This document shows, piece by piece, positions 35,351 to 43,834 of a DNA stretch of 64,000 nucleotides. Numbering within the stretch: the stretch's first letter is position 1; each line of letters opens with the position of its first letter. The stretch comes from Maridesulfovibrio sp. (lineage in GTDB: Bacteria; Desulfobacterota; Desulfovibrionia; Desulfovibrionales; Desulfovibrionaceae): assembly GCF_963677005.1 (NCBI RefSeq), contig NZ_OY781616.1:2737001-2801000 (forward strand). Direction: 5' to 3'. Position numbers and translations under genes: made by a program. The notes under the pieces are model-generated. The model had not been told where the DNA came from and made no database searches. It worked only from the letters and a program-made list of their open reading frames with translations.

Positions 35351-36466
35351 ATGCCAGACTCTTTTACAAAGGAAGACGAACTCACCCGGGCCCTGCAACA
35401 GACTGCGGAGATATGCATTGAGTGCGGAAAATGCGCCGTTGCCTGCCTGTTTCTGAAAAACAACGGATCCCCTGCAGAGATCGCACAGAAAGCCCTGTCT
35501 TCGCAGGAAGGCGCAGAGCAGGCCTCAGTTCTCGCCTATGACTGTTCATGCTGCGGGTTGTGTTCCGCTGTCTGCCCGGTGGATGCCCGCCCGGCGGAAA
35601 TTTTCAGCCTGTTGCGGGAAAAGGCGCAGCAGACCGGAAGCTTCGATCTTAAAAGATACTCCCCGCTGCTGGGATACGAACGTACAGGAAGCAGGTTCCC
35701 CTTCCGGGACAGCATTATTCCGGAAGGCTGCACTACAGCCTTTTTCCCCGGATGCACCCTGCCGGCACTTTTTCCGCAGGCCGTACTTAATACCATGGCA
35801 ATATTGAAAAGCCACGACCCGACAGTCGGGCTGGTGCTGGAATGCTGTTCCAAACCCTCCAAAATGCTGGGACTGACGGAGAAACACAACTCCGCACTTT
35901 CCGAACTTGTCCGCAACATGCAGGAGAAGGGAATCAAGCGGGTGCTCAGCGGATGCTCCAACTGCCATGTCACCCTGAAGGAATTCGATCCGCCTTTTGA
36001 GGTTGTCTCCATCTATGAACAGCTTGCGTCCATGGATATACCTGCTGTTCCGCCGTACCTGAAAGAAATCACTGTACACGACCCCTGCGTCACCCGATTT
36101 GAAAAATCCATCCACGAAGCTGTACGATTGCTTCTCCGCAAGGCCGGGATCAACGTTTCCGAGATGAAGCACTGCGGAGAAAAGACCATCTGCTGCGGCG
36201 AAGGAGGGGCCACGGGATTCCATAAGCCGGAATATTCAAAGGCATGGTCCGGAAAACGGATCGAAGAGGCCCGCAAGACCGGGCTGCCCATGGCAACATA
36301 TTGTGCCGGATGCGTAAATTACCTGTCTCCGAATCATCCTACGGCACATATTCTGGACCTGCTCACGGTGGAACGAAAGGACATTCCACGGCTGCCGGGT
36401 TTCCCGATCAATTATATCAACAGACTGAAACTCCGTCTTGAAGCACGGATGGTCCGACCTGCGTAA
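35351..36466 (+). CDS. HdrD/GlpC-like iron-sulfur protein with CCG domains
   Basis: This cytoplasmic Fe-S protein has 371 residues. Two ferredoxin-type motifs occur near the N-terminus (CIECGKCAVACLF and CSCCGLCSAVCPVD). The first carries Leu rather than Pro after its last Cys. Two CCG domains follow (FFPGCTLPALFPQAV with LECCSKPSKMLG, and CCGEGGATGFHKPE with YCAGCVNYLS), the pattern of heterodisulfide-reductase HdrB/HdrD and of anaerobic glycerol-3-phosphate dehydrogenase GlpC. No flavoprotein or membrane partner gene is adjacent, so the donor and acceptor are unknown. It may act as a solo thiol/disulfide or quinone-linked module. Confidence 0.83.
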   Translation: MPDSFTKEDELTRALQQTAEICIECGKCAVACLFLKNNGSPAEIAQKALSSQEGAEQASVLAYDCSCCGLCSAVCPVDARPAEIFSLLREKAQQTGSFDLKRYSPLLGYERTGSRFPFRDSIIPEGCTTAFFPGCTLPALFPQAVLNTMAILKSHDPTVGLVLECCSKPSKMLGLTEKHNSALSELVRNMQEKGIKRVLSGCSNCHVTLKEFDPPFEVVSIYEQLASMDIPAVPPYLKEITVHDPCVTRFEKSIHEAVRLLLRKAGINVSEMKHCGEKTICCGEGGATGFHKPEYSKAWSGKRIEEARKTGLPMATYCAGCVNYLSPNHPTAHILDLLTVERKDIPRLPGFPINYINRLKLRLEARMVRPA

Positions 36467-36572
36467 AATTTCATGTCACCAGGTGGGCAGAATTTATTTT
36501 CCGTAATGCGCTATTGCGTTAGCTTTACAAAGCTATTAATGGCTTTAATTTTATAAAATAACATTCTTCGCA

Positions 36573-37736
36573 ATGAATTCAGACAACAAAGCCATCACAC
36601 CGGCAGAATTCCCTCTGGCCCTGTTCATGCTGGGCATGCCCTTGATTCTGGCCGCATACAGCCTCAGCGGAGTTGTTGCGCCTGCCAATCTTGAAAGCAT
36701 GCTGATCACCGGGCTTGCTGTTACCGGCTTCCTCGCCGAACCGTTCAGGAACGACAGGCACCACGATCTGCCGCTGTGGTTCTGCGTGGGCATCCCGGCC
36801 CTGCTCATAACCTGGATTTCTTTCTGTTCATTCGCGAGATTTGTACAACCGGCTGTTGATATCCTACCCTACCTTCTTGAAGCCAGACCGCTGTTTCACC
36901 TGCTGGTGTGCCTGCTCTGGATCACCATGTTCGGACTTCCGACTCCCGGACAGATTTCTTTCTGGGCCTGCTGTCTGGCGCTGCTGGTCTGCGCCGAGTT
37001 CTCATACAGTTTCTTCGGTCAGGGAATTGCCCTTGAGCCCTGCCTTTTCGGGAAATGCCCAATAACCGGACCGGCGCTTACCGCCGGGCTGTGCGCGACA
37101 CTGTGCAACAAGGATGAAAACCGTCTGGCGAGATTCATCATCCTGGCCGGCATATTCTGTTCGCTGAACAGAGACTACTCTCTGGCGGCCGTTGCCGTGC
37201 TCCTGCTCTTCGGCCCCGGCGGGATGCTGAAAAAAAGCTTTCTGGTCATGCTTCTTCTTTTCTTCACCTATGTTTCTCTGATCCCTCAGGACATGACCCT
37301 GCTTAATCGCAACGACCTCCCCGTTTACTGGGTCTGGTTTTCATCGCTGGAGCTTTTAGCAAGAAATCCGGCTTTGATGATTGCAGGCTTTCCAATTGAT
37401 GTCCCCCTGCCACTGAACATACCGACTTCGCTTTGGAACATCTGGCATGCGCAGCATTACGTCTGGACAAATCTGGGACTCTACGTTTTTCATATCAGCC
37501 CCTTCTGGCTGCACATGCTTCTGACCTGGGGAATCGGAGGGGTTGCGCTTTCTGCTGCCGGGGCCGCCTTTCTGTACAGACGGTATTCATCAGACATGAT
37601 GGCCGCACTGCTCATTACAGCTGCCATGGGCGGTATTTTTTCCCCTCTTTTTTTCGCTCCGGCCTCTGCCATAGTTTTAATCATGGCTTTTGCCTGCGCC
37701 ACGCGCCCTGAAGTCCGCTCGTTTAAATTCGAATAG
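36573..37736 (+). CDS. Polytopic membrane protein, O-antigen ligase-like topology, unknown function
   Basis: The 387 residues contain about ten hydrophobic segments, with a larger hydrophilic loop around residues 250-300 (RNDLPVYWVWFSSLELLARN to LWNIWHAQHYVWTNLGLYVF). The size, the late periplasmic-type loop and the His/Trp-rich segment recall Wzy/WaaL polymerases and ligases. The similarity is only topological and I do not assign a function. The ATG lacks a good ribosome site. A perfect 7+7 bp inverted repeat (TAGCTTT-AC-AAAGCTA) lies 38 bp upstream at 36520-36535. It follows the Fe-S gene by 106 bp. Confidence 0.65.
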   Translation: MNSDNKAITPAEFPLALFMLGMPLILAAYSLSGVVAPANLESMLITGLAVTGFLAEPFRNDRHHDLPLWFCVGIPALLITWISFCSFARFVQPAVDILPYLLEARPLFHLLVCLLWITMFGLPTPGQISFWACCLALLVCAEFSYSFFGQGIALEPCLFGKCPITGPALTAGLCATLCNKDENRLARFIILAGIFCSLNRDYSLAAVAVLLLFGPGGMLKKSFLVMLLLFFTYVSLIPQDMTLLNRNDLPVYWVWFSSLELLARNPALMIAGFPIDVPLPLNIPTSLWNIWHAQHYVWTNLGLYVFHISPFWLHMLLTWGIGGVALSAAGAAFLYRRYSSDMMAALLITAAMGGIFSPLFFAPASAIVLIMAFACATRPEVRSFKFE

Positions 37737-37991
37737 CCCCTTCTGCATCTTCCTTTCCCATAAAAACAGCCCGTAAGTATGGGCCGATGTCTCTGTATAT
37801 TTTTTTGATTACTTTTGTATTACAAATTAACTTCATAAAATAATCTTTACGATTAATGAAAGTAATTAAAAAACATTTTTATAAACTTGAAATATCTTTC
37901 AATATAAAGATCAGATTGTATTACAAATGTATTGACATTAATTACCGACCACTCCATAATCTACTCAAATGAAGCATACAGAGCGGACTGA
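37737..37991 (+). promoter_or_regulatory. AT-rich control region with duplicated 13-mer and a near-consensus promoter
   Basis: TTGACA (37932-37937) and CATAAT (37955-37960), spaced by 17 bp, make the best sigma-70 promoter in the window, 31 bp before the small gene at 37992. The 13-mer TTGTATTACAAAT occurs twice: at 37815-37827 and at 37916-37928, the latter ending 3 bp before the -35 box. The 13-mer is itself almost a palindrome (TTTGTA-TTACAAA). The arrangement looks like two operator sites about 100 bp apart, suitable for looping. The regulator is unknown. Confidence 0.65.
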
Positions 37992-38228
37992 ATGAGTAGA
38001 AAAATCAAATCGGTCAGGGTTCCTCTTGAACTGGAATCCTTAAATCTTTCAAAATTAATCCGGGAATTTGAGAATTATCTCAGAGACCTGGAGTCCGCTT
38101 CATTGCTCAGGCAGGGAGGGAATCCGGACGCGGCGGACGCGCTGATCAAAACCAGGCAGGCAGATCTGGGAAAACGAATTGCAAAAATGATATGGGAAGC
38201 AAAATCCGAATATGGTAAAGTTGAATAA
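37992..38228 (+). CDS. Small helical protein under a strong promoter, unknown function
   Basis: The product is 78 residues (MSRKIKSVRVPLELESLNLS start), highly charged and almost entirely helix-forming, with no Cys, signal peptide or membrane segment. It begins with a basic strand-like segment KIKSVRVPLE, as in small DNA-binding or antitoxin-like proteins, but no ribbon-helix-helix motif is clear and no toxin partner is adjacent. The near-consensus promoter and duplicated 13-mer upstream suggest tight regulation, possibly autoregulation. The thioesterase gene follows after 68 bp. Confidence 0.65.
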   Translation: MSRKIKSVRVPLELESLNLSKLIREFENYLRDLESASLLRQGGNPDAADALIKTRQADLGKRIAKMIWEAKSEYGKVE

Positions 38229-38296
38229 ACAGTGCCCGCAAAAGCAGACAATCAGATCGGGCACTCACGCCGTATCATTCAGCAACCTTCCGGGAC

Positions 38297-38803
38297 ATGA
38301 CAATGAAGCCTAAAAAAATCAGTGAGAGCCGGACGTTAATGACCTACAGGGTCCTGCCGCAGGACACAAACCCAGCCGGGAATCTCCACGGGGGCGTGCT
38401 TCTTAAGCAACTGGATCTGGTAGCAGCCACATGCGCCATGCGCCATGCGCGCAAACCGGTAGTTACTGCCTCAATAGACAGAATGAATTTTCTGCGTCCG
38501 GCTTATGTCGGGGAACTGATCAGCCTTTACGCCAACGTGAATATGGTCGGCAGGACTTCAATGGAGATAGGGGTTCGGGTGGAATCCGAAAACCTGCTCA
38601 CCGGAGAAACCCGGCATACGAATTCCGCCTACCTGACCTTCGTGGCCATCGGCGAAAACGGCCGCCCTGCAGCTGTTCCGCCACTTATCCTTGAAACAGG
38701 AGTGGACCACAGAAGAAACAGGGAGGCCATAGAACGCAGAGAAGTCCGCAAAGCCGAAAGGCAGCGCGAAAGCGCCTCCGCCGAGCAGGCGGGCAAGGAA
38801 TAA
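38297..38803 (+). CDS. Acyl-CoA thioesterase, hot-dog fold (YciA/BFIT type)
   Basis: This enzyme hydrolyses acyl-CoA thioesters in the cytoplasm. The hot-dog domain occupies residues 1-125 with VLPQDTNPAGNLHGGVLLKQLD (the Asn-His catalytic region of this family), a typical long helix, and IDRMNFLRPAYVGELISLYA and SMEIGVRVESENLLTGE. The C-terminal 40 residues form a charged helix (NREAIERREVRKAERQRE). An ATG two codons downstream (38303) is an equal alternative start. Substrate chain length cannot be deduced. A strong hairpin follows. Confidence 0.88.
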   Translation: MTMKPKKISESRTLMTYRVLPQDTNPAGNLHGGVLLKQLDLVAATCAMRHARKPVVTASIDRMNFLRPAYVGELISLYANVNMVGRTSMEIGVRVESENLLTGETRHTNSAYLTFVAIGENGRPAAVPPLILETGVDHRRNREAIERREVRKAERQRESASAEQAGKE

Positions 38804-38952
38804 CTTTGAACTTGAACAGCTCGAACTGATGCGGGGACCGTCCAAAGTCTGCCATAACCGCATCCTGCATTGTAAGGAATGCAGCTACTCCGAGTCTGGT
38901 TTCCAACCGGGAGCTCCACCCTCCCGGCAAAATTTCGGCATCCTGCTCCTAT

Positions 38953-39001
38953 GGCATCCGGTCGGGATTAACCCGGTCCCGGCCGGATGCCACGCCTTTT
39001 T
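38953..39001 (+). terminator. Terminator downstream of the thioesterase gene
   Basis: GGCATCCGG and CCGGATGCC pair, with an inner CGGGA/TCCCG stem, followed by ACGCCTTTTTC. It is about 150 bp after the stop. Confidence 0.8.
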
Positions 39002-39017
39002 CAACACCATCAAGGCC

Positions 39018-39055
39018 GGAAAGCCCCCGACATCAGAGAGATGCGGGGGCTTTCC
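39018..39055. terminator. Second perfect hairpin between thioesterase and sfsA
   Basis: GGAAAGCCCCCG and CGGGGGCTTTCC form a perfect 12-bp stem with a 14-base loop, 50 bp beyond the end of sfsA (minus strand). There is no long T-run on either strand, so its efficiency as a terminator is uncertain. Apart from the two hairpins the 300-bp gap shows nothing else. Confidence 0.6.
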
Positions 39056-39105
39056 ACTTTGTGTTCCGGCAAAATATTCCGAATAATAAATTCACACAGA
39101 TCCGG

Positions 39106-39825
39106 CTATGGGCACTTCGCCAGCGGCAGCCTGCGCCCGATTCCGATCCCCTGTTCACTCAGAACCGCCTCGTACGCCCAGCACTCCACCCCGGCATCCA
39201 CGGCCTTGTAAAAGAGCTCTGCGTATTCGGGATCAACAAAATCAGCCGGACCGAAACACCACCCATCGTTGCGCTGCACAAAGAAAAACAATGCAACCCT
39301 GTATCCTTTCGCAGCCAGTTCCATCAGTTCGACCAGATGCTTGCGTCCCCGCTCAGTCTGAGCATCCGGAAAACAGGCGACCTGATCCTCCACGAGAGTC
39401 ACGTTCTTGCATTCCACCCAGAGATCCGGAAGAACTCCGGACTCATCGACGAAAAGTCCGTCAAGACGACTCTTGCCGACTTTGGCCTCGCGCCTGAGAG
39501 TGCTGTATCCTTTCGCCTCGGAAAGTTGACCGGCTTCAAACGCGAGCTGCAGCATCCGGTTGGGAACGGAAGTATTCACCCCCACAATCTCCCCGTGCGG
39601 CTTGACCGCCTCCAGCGTCCACTTGAGTTTGCGGTCGGGATTCTGAGCCGGCGATATTATTATTTTCTGTCCGGGCCGCAAAAGGCCTAACATGGAGCCG
39701 GTGTTGTTGGTATGCACTCCTACCACCTCGCCATCCAGCTCGGCATAAACGGTAAATCGTTTGAACCGACGGATGAATACGGCCTCTCTGGTCCCTTCAG
39801 GATATAAAATTAACATTTTTGACAT
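39106..39825 (-). CDS. sfsA: Sugar fermentation stimulation protein homologue SfsA
   Basis: SfsA is a small nucleic-acid-binding/nuclease-like protein first linked to maltose metabolism in E. coli; its true role is unclear. The 239 residues show the OB-like N-terminus [20 protein letters not shown], then [14 protein letters not shown] and a nuclease-like core ([20 protein letters not shown], with D, E and K in the E-x-K arrangement), followed by [15 protein letters not shown]. Length is normal. It is a single-gene minus-strand unit divergent from the dsr locus. Confidence 0.95.
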   Translation of the reverse strand: MSKMLILYPEGTREAVFIRRFKRFTVYAELDGEVVGVHTNNTGSMLGLLRPGQKIIISPAQNPDRKLKWTLEAVKPHGEIVGVNTSVPNRMLQLAFEAGQLSEAKGYSTLRREAKVGKSRLDGLFVDESGVLPDLWVECKNVTLVEDQVACFPDAQTERGRKHLVELMELAAKGYRVALFFFVQRNDGWCFGPADFVDPEYAELFYKAVDAGVECWAYEAVLSEQGIGIGRRLPLAKCP

Positions 39826-40214
39826 TTTACTTTCCTCGGTGTCTGTGTTTAAACCGGGCGGACGGGGAGTTCAGATATCTATTCGAAAAATCGACTCAAT
39901 TCAAAGAGATTCAACCATGGCAGCCCGATACCAGCTGTGCTGTGCTCAGGCTGCGACTCCTAGGACCGGAGACTTGCAAGAAGCGCTGAAACCCTTGTTT
40001 GGCAACGATTTTCATACCGTCACGGACGGCTGTTAGACCGTAAAACCCCTTGACGAATCAGCGGGTATCTGGAATATCGTCCTGTTAGTCACAGTGTGAC
40101 AATTTTCACTTTTTCGGCCCGTGCAGGCGGTGCCGGTCCTTGTTTTCGGGCATCAGAACCGGATAGAAAGGATCCCAAAATCTATTATTATTGTTCGCAA
40201 TACAGGTATTTCAA
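39826..40214 (+). promoter_or_regulatory. Leader and control region of the dsrMKJOP locus, with a CRP/FNR-like site
   Basis: This 389-bp divergent spacer has a CRP/FNR-family-like inverted site at 40095-40110 (TGTGA-CAATTT-TCACT), overlapped by the perfect inverted repeat GTCACA-G-TGTGAC at 40088-40100. A weak promoter-like pair is TTGACG (40050-40055) with AATATC 17 bp later. A possible 39-codon frame (39917-40036; MAARYQLCCAQAATPRTGDL) lies upstream and is not convincing. The stretch 39917-40045 has several short complementary arms (GCAGCC/GGCTGC, CTCC/GGAG) and could be a structured leader or small RNA. Confidence 0.5.
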
Positions 40215-40745
40215 ATGAGTCTTGTACAAAAACTGTCGGAAAGAAAAGAAGATCTTGCAGGCAAATGGAATGATCTCGTGCTTTCTTCGTATCCCAAGGA
40301 AACACAGGAAGTGTGGAAAAGCAACAACGACAGGTTTACCAATCCTGTGGGGATCACCATCAAGAAGGTTACGAGCGAACTTTTAGATCTGATCCTTGAA
40401 TGGAAAAGTGCCGACAATATTGCCAAGTCCCTGGATGAACTGATCAAAATCAGAACCGTACAGGACTTCGCACCATCCAAAGCTTTAAGTTTTGTCTTCC
40501 TCTTCAAGAAACTCCTGAGAGACGAGTTCATGGACGAATTGAGACAGGAAGGCAAACTTGATGAGTTGCTCGCGTTTGAGGCCCGGATTGATAATCTGGG
40601 GCTGATCGCGTTCGACATCTATACCAAGAATAGGGATTTGATCACGCAGATGAGGATTGAGGAGGTCAAAAGATCTCATCACATGCTCCTCCGGCGGGTC
40701 AACGAAATCGAGGACGCTTCGGCCAAAGGGGCCGGACAGGTGTAG
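40215..40745 (+). CDS. RsbRD_N-domain protein preceding dsrM
   Basis: This soluble all-helical protein of 176 residues resembles the RsbT co-antagonist N-terminal domain (RsbRD_N, PF14361), without the STAS output domain. Seen are MSLVQKLSERKEDLAGKWND, LDELIKIRTVQDFAPSKALS and YTKNRDLITQMRIEEVKRSH. I chose the ATG at 40215 over a TTG at 40191. Such sensor-only domains bind ligands or partners in stressosome proteins. Here the gene is 47 bp upstream of dsrM in the same direction, suggesting a regulatory or assembly role for the Dsr membrane complex, which is inference. Confidence 0.8.
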   Translation: MSLVQKLSERKEDLAGKWNDLVLSSYPKETQEVWKSNNDRFTNPVGITIKKVTSELLDLILEWKSADNIAKSLDELIKIRTVQDFAPSKALSFVFLFKKLLRDEFMDELRQEGKLDELLAFEARIDNLGLIAFDIYTKNRDLITQMRIEEVKRSHHMLLRRVNEIEDASAKGAGQV

Positions 40746-40792
40746 TGGCCGGCTTCTCCTGGAAGCCAAACGTGTAAGCGAGGTGAAGGTAG

Positions 40793-41788
40793 ATGAACGC
40801 TTTGTACTCACTCGTTTTAGTTTTTGCTCTGGTGCTTATCGCCCTCTTCGGAGTCGGTACGGCACACATGGCAGGACTGTTCGGCACTTTGCTACCGTAT
40901 GTAGCGGTTGCCGTTTTTCTGGTGGGCTTTGCCCGCCGGATCATAGGCTGGGCCAAAAGCCCGGTTCCTTTCCGTATCCCGACCACGGGCGGTCAGCAGA
41001 AGTCTCTGGACTTCATCAAGCATGACTGTTTTGACAACCCTGTGACTCCGGGTCAGACATTTATACGCATGGTTCTTGAAATCTGCTGTTTCCGTTCCCT
41101 CTTCAGGAACACTTCGGTAGCTCTCAAGGACGGTAGAGTAACGTATTGTTCAGCCAAATGGCTGTGGCTCTTTTCGCTGCTCTTCCACTATTCGTTCCTG
41201 CTCATCGTGATCAGGCACATGAGGCTTTTCTTTGAGCCGGTACCCGCATGTATCGGTTTTGTGGAAATGCTCGACGGGATCCTGCAGATCGGCGTACCCA
41301 GACTGTACATGTCCGACCTGCTCATTCTGGCCGGACTGGGCTTTTTGCTCGGACGCAGACTGAAAGATCCCAAAATCCGTTACATATCTCTGGTAACAGA
41401 CTATTTCCCCCTGCTTCTCATCATCGGCATTGCTCTGTCAGGTATCTACATGCGCTACTTCGCCCATGTCGACATCGTGAACATCAAGAAGCTGACCATG
41501 GGACTGGTAACCTTCAGCCCGGTCATTCCCGACGGAATCAGCGTGGTATTTTTCATCCACCTCTTCCTGGTCTGCACCCTGCTGGTTTACTTCCCCTTCA
41601 GCAAGCTGATGCACATGGGTGGCGTATTCCTGTCTCCCACAAGGAACATGCCTAACGATACCCGCATCAACCATCATGAGAACCCCTGGAACGATCCCAA
41701 CATCAAGCCCCACAGCTACGAGGCTTACGAGGACGAATTCAGGGAAGTAATGATCGAGGCTGGTCTCCCGGTGGAAAAAGAGGCATAG
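40793..41788 (+). CDS. dsrM: DsrMKJOP complex membrane cytochrome b subunit DsrM
   Basis: DsrM is the NarI-like diheme cytochrome b subunit that exchanges electrons with menaquinone and passes them to DsrK. The 331 residues have about six membrane helices, beginning LYSLVLVFALVLIALFGVGT. His-containing helices include LLFHYSFLLIVIRHMRLFFE, a pattern typical of heme b ligation in NarI relatives, and LSGIYMRYFAHVDIVNIKKL. It begins the dsrMKJOP block (57 bp before dsrK). Confidence 0.96.
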   Translation: MNALYSLVLVFALVLIALFGVGTAHMAGLFGTLLPYVAVAVFLVGFARRIIGWAKSPVPFRIPTTGGQQKSLDFIKHDCFDNPVTPGQTFIRMVLEICCFRSLFRNTSVALKDGRVTYCSAKWLWLFSLLFHYSFLLIVIRHMRLFFEPVPACIGFVEMLDGILQIGVPRLYMSDLLILAGLGFLLGRRLKDPKIRYISLVTDYFPLLLIIGIALSGIYMRYFAHVDIVNIKKLTMGLVTFSPVIPDGISVVFFIHLFLVCTLLVYFPFSKLMHMGGVFLSPTRNMPNDTRINHHENPWNDPNIKPHSYEAYEDEFREVMIEAGLPVEKEA

Positions 41789-41845
41789 CAAGTCCACAAG
41801 ACCTATGCCGGTAGGACCTTAAATATCTTTTGATGAGGAGTTGAC

Positions 41846-43453
41846 ATGGCTGACCTCCCAAAAGCTGATGAGCTTTTTAAAAGCATTAATTATACGCCGC
41901 CGTCCACTGGATGGATGGATACCCCGGTAGATACATCTCCGGGGAACTGGTGTTACCCCGCCAAGGCGGAAAAACTCGAGTACCTGGGTTTCCCCAACCC
42001 GCGTGAGTGGTCACCCGCAGACGTGGATTGGAAACTTCCCGAAAACTGGCAGGACATCGTCCACCAGGGATTCAAGGAAAGACTCGATAAATATCGTTCA
42101 CTCAAAGTATTCATGGACATCTGTGTTCGCTGCGGCGCCTGTGCTGACAAGTGCCACTTCTTCATCGGTTCCGGTGATCCAAAGAACATGCCCGTCCTGC
42201 GTGCGGAACTGATGCGTTCCGTTTACCGCAAGGATTTCACCATGGCCGGAAAGATCCTCTCCACCCTTACCGGGTCCAGGGTCATGACCGAAGATGTCCT
42301 CAAAGAATGGTTCATCTACTTCTATCAGTGCACCGAATGTCGCCGCTGTTCGCTGTTCTGCCCCTACGGCATCGACACAGCAGAAGTAACCATGATGGCG
42401 CGCGAACTGCTGCACCTGTGCGGCGTGAACATCAACTGGATCATGGAACCGGTTTCCAACTGTAACCGTACCGGTAACCACCTCGGCATCCAGCCCCACG
42501 CCTTCAAGGACATCGTCGAGTTCATGGTTGACGATATCGAAGAAATCACCGGAAAACGCCTCAACGTTCCCATGAACGAAAAGGGCCACGAAGTAATCTT
42601 CATCACTCCTTCCGGTGACGTTTTTGCTGATCCCGGCATCTACACCTTCATGGGTTACCTGATGCTGTTCGATCACATCGGCCTCGACTACACCCTGTCC
42701 ACCTACGCATCTGAAGGCGGTAACTTCGGTCTGTTCACATCTGCGGACATGATGAAGAAGCTTAACGCCAAGATGTACGCCGAAGCAAAACGCCTTGGCT
42801 GTAAATGGATTCTCGGCGGCGAATGCGGCCACATGTGGCGCGTCATCAACCAGTACATGGATACCATGAACGGTTCTGCGGACTTCCTGGAAGTTCCCAA
42901 AAGCCCCATCACCGGTACCGTGTTCAGTAACGCACGCCAGACCAAGATGGTACACATAACCGAATTCACGGCCGATCTCATCAAGCACAACAAACTGAAG
43001 CTTGATCCCAGCAGGAACGACCATATTCGTGCAACATTCCATGACTCCTGCAACCCCGCACGTGCCATGGGCCTCATGGACGAGCCTCGCTATGTCATCA
43101 AGAACGTTGTCAAAAACTTCTTTGAAATGCCCGAACAGACCATCCGCGAACAGACTTTCTGCTGTGCCGGCGGTTCCGGGCTCAACACTGACGAAATCAT
43201 GGAAATCCGCATGCGCGGAGGCCTGCCGCGCGGTAACGCATTGAAAGCGGTTCAGGATCAGTATGATGTAAACATGCTCTCCTGTATCTGTGCAATCGAC
43301 CGCGCAACCCTCGTTCCTCTTGCCAACTACTGGGCTCCCGGCGTTGACGTCTGCGGTGTTCACGAGCTTGTGGGTAACGCCCTCATCCTCGACGGCGAAA
43401 AGGAAAGGGAAGTAGACCTTCGTATGAATCCTCTGCCCGGGAAGGAGGGGTAA
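41846..43453 (+). CDS. dsrK: DsrMKJOP complex HdrD-like catalytic subunit DsrK
   Basis: DsrK is the cytoplasmic iron-sulfur subunit proposed to reduce the DsrC trisulfide. The 535 residues contain two ferredoxin motifs, CVRCGACADKCHFF near residue 93 and CTECRRCSLFCPYGID near residue 162. The C-terminal CCG region that would bind the noncubane [4Fe-4S] cluster includes FHDSCNPARAMGL, EQTFCCAGGSGLNTDE near residue 438 and MLSCICAIDRA. Length is typical. GAGGAG lies before the ATG. It is 3 bp upstream of dsrJ. Confidence 0.97.
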   Translation: MADLPKADELFKSINYTPPSTGWMDTPVDTSPGNWCYPAKAEKLEYLGFPNPREWSPADVDWKLPENWQDIVHQGFKERLDKYRSLKVFMDICVRCGACADKCHFFIGSGDPKNMPVLRAELMRSVYRKDFTMAGKILSTLTGSRVMTEDVLKEWFIYFYQCTECRRCSLFCPYGIDTAEVTMMARELLHLCGVNINWIMEPVSNCNRTGNHLGIQPHAFKDIVEFMVDDIEEITGKRLNVPMNEKGHEVIFITPSGDVFADPGIYTFMGYLMLFDHIGLDYTLSTYASEGGNFGLFTSADMMKKLNAKMYAEAKRLGCKWILGGECGHMWRVINQYMDTMNGSADFLEVPKSPITGTVFSNARQTKMVHITEFTADLIKHNKLKLDPSRNDHIRATFHDSCNPARAMGLMDEPRYVIKNVVKNFFEMPEQTIREQTFCCAGGSGLNTDEIMEIRMRGGLPRGNALKAVQDQYDVNMLSCICAIDRATLVPLANYWAPGVDVCGVHELVGNALILDGEKEREVDLRMNPLPGKEG

Positions 43454-43456
43454 CTC

Positions 43457-43834
43457 ATGCATTACGGTGGAAAAATAATAACCGGCCTGGTGATCTTCCT
43501 CGGCCTTGTGTCCATGCCTTTCTGGTTCAATATCGGCGGCAGCTTCGAAGAACCGAAACTGGAACTGCCCAAGAACGCCAAGATCTGTGTGGCTCCGACC
43601 GAGAACATGCGCAAGAACCATATGAAGCTTCTCAACGAGTGGCGTGACATGGCTCTTCGTGAAGGTAAAAGGACCTATATCAGCGCAGCAGGCAACAGCT
43701 ACACCATCAGCCTGCAGAAAACCTGCATGAAATGCCACACCAGCAAGCAGGAATTCTGTGACAAGTGCCACACTGCAGCCAGCGTAACTCCTTACTGCTG
43801 GGATTGCCACGTACCTCCCAAGGAGGCAAAATAA
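43457..43834 (+). CDS. dsrJ: DsrMKJOP complex triheme cytochrome c subunit DsrJ
   Basis: DsrJ is a periplasmic, membrane-anchored triheme cytochrome c. The uncleaved-type N-terminal helix (about residues 6-26, KIITGLVIFLGLVSMPFW) is followed by three CxxCH heme motifs: CMKCH (90-94), CDKCH (101-105) and CWDCH (114-118). Cys44 (AKICVAPTENM) is the candidate for the unusual distal Cys ligand reported for one DsrJ heme. The 125-residue length is normal. The stop codon overlaps the dsrO start by one base. Confidence 0.96.
   Translation: MHYGGKIITGLVIFLGLVSMPFWFNIGGSFEEPKLELPKNAKICVAPTENMRKNHMKLLNEWRDMALREGKRTYISAAGNSYTISLQKTCMKCHTSKQEFCDKCHTAASVTPYCWDCHVPPKEAK

Noticed and set aside
36520-36535. 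Inverted repeat TAGCTTT-AC-AAAGCTA before the membrane protein gene as an operator
   Set aside because: Short and AT-rich with no promoter alignment; noted only in the gene entry.
39761-40036. 91-codon frame opposite sfsA running into the dsr leader
   Set aside because: Most of it is antisense to sfsA. Only the last 39 codons are intergenic and they lack a strong ribosome site.
42098-43810. 570-codon frame opposite dsrK and dsrJ
   Set aside because: Antisense to a certain gene and without motif.
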